In this document: positions 60,886 to 64,000 of the stretch, piece by piece | Position numbering within the stretch: position 1 is the stretch's first letter | How the letters are laid out: each line of letters starts with the position of its first letter | Source of the DNA: Clostridia bacterium | GTDB lineage: Bacteria > Bacillota > Clostridia > Christensenellales > Aristaeellaceae | NCBI GenBank assembly: GCA_017484085.1 | Contig: JAFUTW010000007.1 | Span: forward strand, 1 to 64,000 | Reading direction: 5' to 3' | DNA: 64,000 nucleotides | Translations under genes and position numbers: made by a program | Notes under the pieces: model-generated | The model's input: only the letters and a program-made list of their open reading frames with translations | Databases searched by the model: none | What the model was told of the DNA's origin: nothing

Positions 60886-63058
60886 CCGTTTTCCTCTTGT
60901 TCTTTTCCTTTTTCTGTTTGAGCCACAGCGCTGCGGCAGCCGCCAGTGTCACCAGCGATATGGCGTCTGCGATGCGCCAGGCCGGCAGGCCGGCATACCA
61001 CACGCACAGCGTTCCGTCCGTTCCGGCAGGCAGCGCCACGCGGAGTCTCCGGTCCTCCGTACAGGAGACGGAGAGCGCCGTCCGGCTTTCCGTCAGTTTC
61101 GCCCGGTATCCGTCATACCCGTAGAGCGGGAGGATCAGCGCCGCATCCTGCTCTGCCATAACCCTTGCCGTTATACGGCTTCCTTGCTTCTGCACATCTT
61201 TCACTTGCGCACCGCCTTCGGTCCGCAGCGCGGCATTCCGCGTCTCCTCAGGCACCGTACCGGGAAGCGTGTATTCGGTATACGCGAGATCCGGGCTGAT
61301 GCCCTCGCCGAACGGGATGTAGCGATTGCTCCGCGTCTCCCGGGAGAGCATGGGCAGCACCGACAGCGCACAAAGCGCCAGCAGCGCGGCTGTCATCCGC
61401 TCCGGATGCTCCGGCGCAAACCGCCTGTACGCCCAGCCACAGCAAAGGCACAGCAGCGCGGAAGCCGGCATCAGAAGCCGCCACGGGAACTGCAGCGCGT
61501 CGCTGAGCCCGCCCGTCAGCTTGCGCATATACGGCCACGGGAACAGCGCCGTTGAGCAGAGCGCCAGGGCGATGCCGAGCAGCGTCAGCGCCAGCGCCAG
61601 GCGCGAGTGTCTCCGGTCCTCCCCCTTTTTCCCCTGAAGGCCGAAGGTCAGTGCAGCGCCGAGCAGCAGCGGCAGCCCCAGCTCCAGCGAGAAAGTGGCA
61701 AGTGCGGGATCGGCCGGATCGACCGCCAGCTCCCCTTCCCCCTGCAGCAGCAGCTGGGCAGGATGAAGCACGAAATAAGCGGGATCCTTGAACAGGGACA
61801 TGCCGCCGATGCCCCGCCCGGCAAAATGCGCAAACGGCACCAGCCAGAAAGCGCAGAGCAGTGCGGCCAGCGTGAGCGCCTTCAATACGGAAATGAACCT
61901 CTTCTCAACGAAGAGCCGCCTGAGGGTCAAAAGGCAGCATACAGCCGCCAGCGCGGCGCAGATCACCGTGGAGAGCACATGGGAGAGCGCAATCGCCGAT
62001 GCGGCCAGCCCCAGGAGCGGCCAACGGCGCTTCTCCCCGAGGAGGGTCTCCCACAGGCCCAGCAGGAACAGGGGCAGCAGCGCCATCGCCGTCATCTCGC
62101 CCACGGCAAAGCGGGTATAGACATCCGACAGGCGGTACACGCACAGCACATAGGCGACAGCGGCCATCGCTCCCGCGTCTTCGTCCTCGAAAAGCCGCTT
62201 TGCGCAGACGTACATGGTGAGGGCTGAAAGCGCGTTCAGCGCAATGCAGTAGGCGTTGACGGCAAACTGCATGGAGCTTCCCAGATGGATGAGCAGCGCA
62301 GGCAGCGTCAGAAAGAGATCGGGGTAGAACACAGATGTGATCGCCCCAAAGCCGTTATAAGAAAAGCCGCCAAGCCGTACAGGCAGCCCGTCGGTCAGGC
62401 CGTCCGCCAGGTTCATCAGCCGGACCAGATGGAAGACAGAGTCGTGCCCCAGACAGACCGTATCCTTAAAGGACGGCGCCGAGCCAATCAGCACCGCAAG
62501 ACCCACAAGGCACAGCCGCATCCTGCGCGGCTGAGTCAGCCTTCCGCTGCAGATCTCCTTCCAAAGGAGCAGCCCCAGCGCAGCCAGGAACAGAAAGGTG
62601 AAGGCGCCGTCCCGGTATGCCGGGCTGTACAGGCGAAGCTCCTCGACATCCATGACGGTGCCGCTGCAAAAGGCAAAGGTCAGCTCCAGCCCGGCCGTCG
62701 CCTCCCGCAGCGTGAAAGAAGCTTCTCCAGTCTCCTGCCCGGCAGGCAGTGTGATCACCTGCGTGTCGCAGTTCAGGCCGTACAGGCCGGAAAGACGCAG
62801 TTCGTTGTCTCCGTCTGAGGAGACGCGCCACTTGACCCGGTAGGTGCCCGCCGGAAGGACGAAGCCCGGCCCTTCATTCATTTCCCCGTAGCTGTCGCCG
62901 TCCGCAAGGCTCCGGTGCGTCCCCTGCGAAAACCGCAGCGCGGTATAGGTCATATCCTCCCATACTTTTTCCCGGCTGCCGATACCGGTGACAAAGCAAA
63001 GCAGGACAAGCGCCAACACTGCTGCCGGAATGAACCGTTCAGCCTTCCTCATCCGCAT
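60866..63058 (-). CDS. YfhO-like polytopic membrane protein, copy 2
   Basis: 730 residues, AAAGGGGG upstream. Same plan as copy 1: N-terminal helix, outside beta domain (FVLPAGTYRVKWRVSSDGDN), about 12 helices with SVFYPDLFLTLPALLI, VYRLSDVYTRFAVGEMTAMA and LQFPWRLLMPASALL, and a C-terminal outside domain before a last helix. The two copies are clearly related but far apart in sequence and base composition, so they are not a recent duplication. It overlaps the genes on both sides by 20 bases. Confidence 0.87.
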   Translation of the reverse strand: MRMRKAERFIPAAVLALVLLCFVTGIGSREKVWEDMTYTALRFSQGTHRSLADGDSYGEMNEGPGFVLPAGTYRVKWRVSSDGDNELRLSGLYGLNCDTQVITLPAGQETGEASFTLREATAGLELTFAFCSGTVMDVEELRLYSPAYRDGAFTFLFLAALGLLLWKEICSGRLTQPRRMRLCLVGLAVLIGSAPSFKDTVCLGHDSVFHLVRLMNLADGLTDGLPVRLGGFSYNGFGAITSVFYPDLFLTLPALLIHLGSSMQFAVNAYCIALNALSALTMYVCAKRLFEDEDAGAMAAVAYVLCVYRLSDVYTRFAVGEMTAMALLPLFLLGLWETLLGEKRRWPLLGLAASAIALSHVLSTVICAALAAVCCLLTLRRLFVEKRFISVLKALTLAALLCAFWLVPFAHFAGRGIGGMSLFKDPAYFVLHPAQLLLQGEGELAVDPADPALATFSLELGLPLLLGAALTFGLQGKKGEDRRHSRLALALTLLGIALALCSTALFPWPYMRKLTGGLSDALQFPWRLLMPASALLCLCCGWAYRRFAPEHPERMTAALLALCALSVLPMLSRETRSNRYIPFGEGISPDLAYTEYTLPGTVPEETRNAALRTEGGAQVKDVQKQGSRITARVMAEQDAALILPLYGYDGYRAKLTESRTALSVSCTEDRRLRVALPAGTDGTLCVWYAGLPAWRIADAISLVTLAAAAALWLKQKKEKNKRKTDENQAY

Positions 63059-64000
63059 GCTTCGCCCCCTTTCTCCTGCGGCGGACAGCGTCCGCCAGCA
63101 GACATACGACGGTGACCGCCGCCACCGCGTCCAAAGCCTTCCACAGCGCGAAACCCGCGTAGCGGACCCTCAGCCCGCCTTCAAAGCCCGGCGGTACCGT
63201 CACCTTCAGGCAGTTGTTCCGGCCGCGCTCCCACTGTGTCCTCTGTCCGTTCAGCCGCACTTCATACCCGGGGAAGGCGAAGAGCGGCAGCGTCAGCGTC
63301 CCGCCGTCCGCTGAGGAAACCTGCGCGGACACGTTTGTCCCGTCTTTGTGATAATCCGACAGCGTGAGGTCACCGTCCGTGACGGGCTCACGGCTCCTTG
63401 TGTCGTTTACGTCCGTCCCTTCGATCTGGTACTCGGGATAGACCATGTATGGATTTGCCCCTTCACCAAAGCGGACGCCGCGTTCACCGCCCGTCATATT
63501 CTGTAATATGGGTGTAACTGTTATAGTGCTGACGATAAGTACAATAACGGCCGCTTTTGATCGAAAATTCTTCTGCGCTCCATATCCACCTACAAGTGAA
63601 AGCAACGCTGCAGTAAGTAGCAACAAACGCCAAGGAAACTGTAAAACTGTCACGACTTCGTGTGTAAGTTTGACAACATATCCCCACGGAAAGAACTGTG
63701 TTGTACTAAATGCCAAGGCATAAGCAATACCTAAAAACAGACGAAAGCACTGGCTTGTTTCTGACTCTTTTTCATTAACAGCGGCGGTAAAAGCAACGAG
63801 TGAAAAAAGTATGAGTGTGATACCCAATCGGCCGGTTGGGCTCATAAGTTCATTTAGTGACAATGTACTCTGGTCAAATCCAAATTGCATATTCATGCTG
63901 TTGACACCAGAAAAGTATAATTGAATAAGTGGTATAATTTGGCGCAAGCAAAGCAGTAGTGTAAGTCCTATTGCAAAAACCGTTGAAAAGTATCCTGTCT
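63039..64000 (-). CDS. YfhO-like membrane protein, copy 3, 5' end outside the window
   Basis: The frame is open to base 64000, so only the C-terminal 320 or so codons are seen; the TTG at 63947 is not a credible start because hydrophobic codons continue upstream of it. Visible blocks match the C-terminal half of copies 1 and 2: VVTVLQFPWRLLLLTAALLS, then the outside domain (GEGANPYMVYPEYQIEGTD, LPLFAFPGYEVRLNGQ) and a final helix with a basic tail. The part beyond about 63500 is AT-rich and the part before it GC-rich. Confidence 0.85.
   Translation of the reverse strand, partial: TGYFSTVFAIGLTLLLCLRQIIPLIQLYFSGVNSMNMQFGFDQSTLSLNELMSPTGRLGITLILFSLVAFTAAVNEKESETSQCFRLFLGIAYALAFSTTQFFPWGYVVKLTHEVVTVLQFPWRLLLLTAALLSLVGGYGAQKNFRSKAAVIVLIVSTITVTPILQNMTGGERGVRFGEGANPYMVYPEYQIEGTDVNDTRSREPVTDGDLTLSDYHKDGTNVSAQVSSADGGTLTLPLFAFPGYEVRLNGQRTQWERGRNNCLKVTVPPGFEGGLRVRYAGFALWKALDAVAAVTVVCLLADAVRRRRKGAKHADEEG

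Noticed and set aside
1..64000. tRNA, rRNA, insertion sequences, integrases or phage genes
   Set aside because: I looked on both strands and found no sequence I could support as any of these.

Overview
The window looks like a chromosomal segment of an anaerobic, gut-type member of the Clostridia. This is inferred from the sequence alone: the DNA is GC-rich, coding is dense and mostly on the minus strand, sigma-A promoters are of Gram-positive style, and the gene content includes two TRAP importers, a 2-hydroxyacyl-CoA dehydratase/activase pair, GlpA-like flavoenzymes with a DUF1667 partner, and secreted proteins with Clostridia-type Cys-repeat and SH3 modules. A Christensenellales-like lineage is my best guess. 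I saw no rRNA, tRNA, CRISPR array, insertion sequence, integrase or phage gene.

Layout. 1-294: 3' end of a tartronate semialdehyde reductase gene. 461-6418: a frameshifted DUF3472 secreted protein, a large serine hydrolase, an AraC/GyrI-like regulator and an exported protein with three FMN-binding-type domains, two of them near-identical tandem copies. 6663-12476: an SGNH hydrolase, an amidohydrolase and a TRAP importer (dctP, dctM, dctQ), read divergently from a LysR regulator. 12504-17077: small housekeeping and unknown genes (Smr, PH domain, ComM) and two secreted proteins. 17157-22291: a probable operon of a 2-hydroxyacyl-CoA-dehydratase-like subunit, a fused dehydratase-activase, a 1-phosphofructokinase-type kinase and diaminopropionate ammonia-lyase. 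22438-29276: a hexuronate/aldonate module (TRAP importer, zinc alcohol dehydrogenase, UxuA, UxuB). 29478-33244: a GlpA-like dehydrogenase, a disulfide-reductase-type flavoprotein and an unusual DUF1667 fusion.

33403-42840: a GH65 phosphorylase and an ABC sugar importer flank a BlaI/M56-peptidase pair of plus-strand genes with an exported PepSY-like protein. 43119-48537: MgtE with a long structured leader, then a 1170-residue cell-surface protein. 48798-53696: an exported P1 peptidase, UvrC, a DUF1292 protein and a polytopic membrane protein. 53902-55299: an exported L,D-transpeptidase-like protein that has lost its catalytic residues. 55398-64000: a polymer or envelope locus on the minus strand with three YfhO-like membrane proteins, a GtrII-like protein and an OpgB-like phosphoglycerol transferase. 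Base composition changes abruptly inside two of these genes.

How the genes work together. Two importer-enzyme modules process carboxylated compounds: TRAP 1 with an amidohydrolase and an SGNH hydrolase under LysR control, and TRAP 2 feeding a dehydrogenase, mannonate dehydratase and fructuronate reductase toward 2-keto-3-deoxygluconate. The ABC importer with GH65 suggests phosphorolysis of an alpha-glucoside. The dehydratase/activase-DpaL operon points to fermentation of an amino-acid-derived or hydroxyacid substrate. The least conventional items are the dehydratase-activase fusion operon, the DUF1667-membrane-NERD-like fusion, the dead L,D-transpeptidase, the tandem FMN-domain protein and the uncharacterised leader RNA of mgtE.
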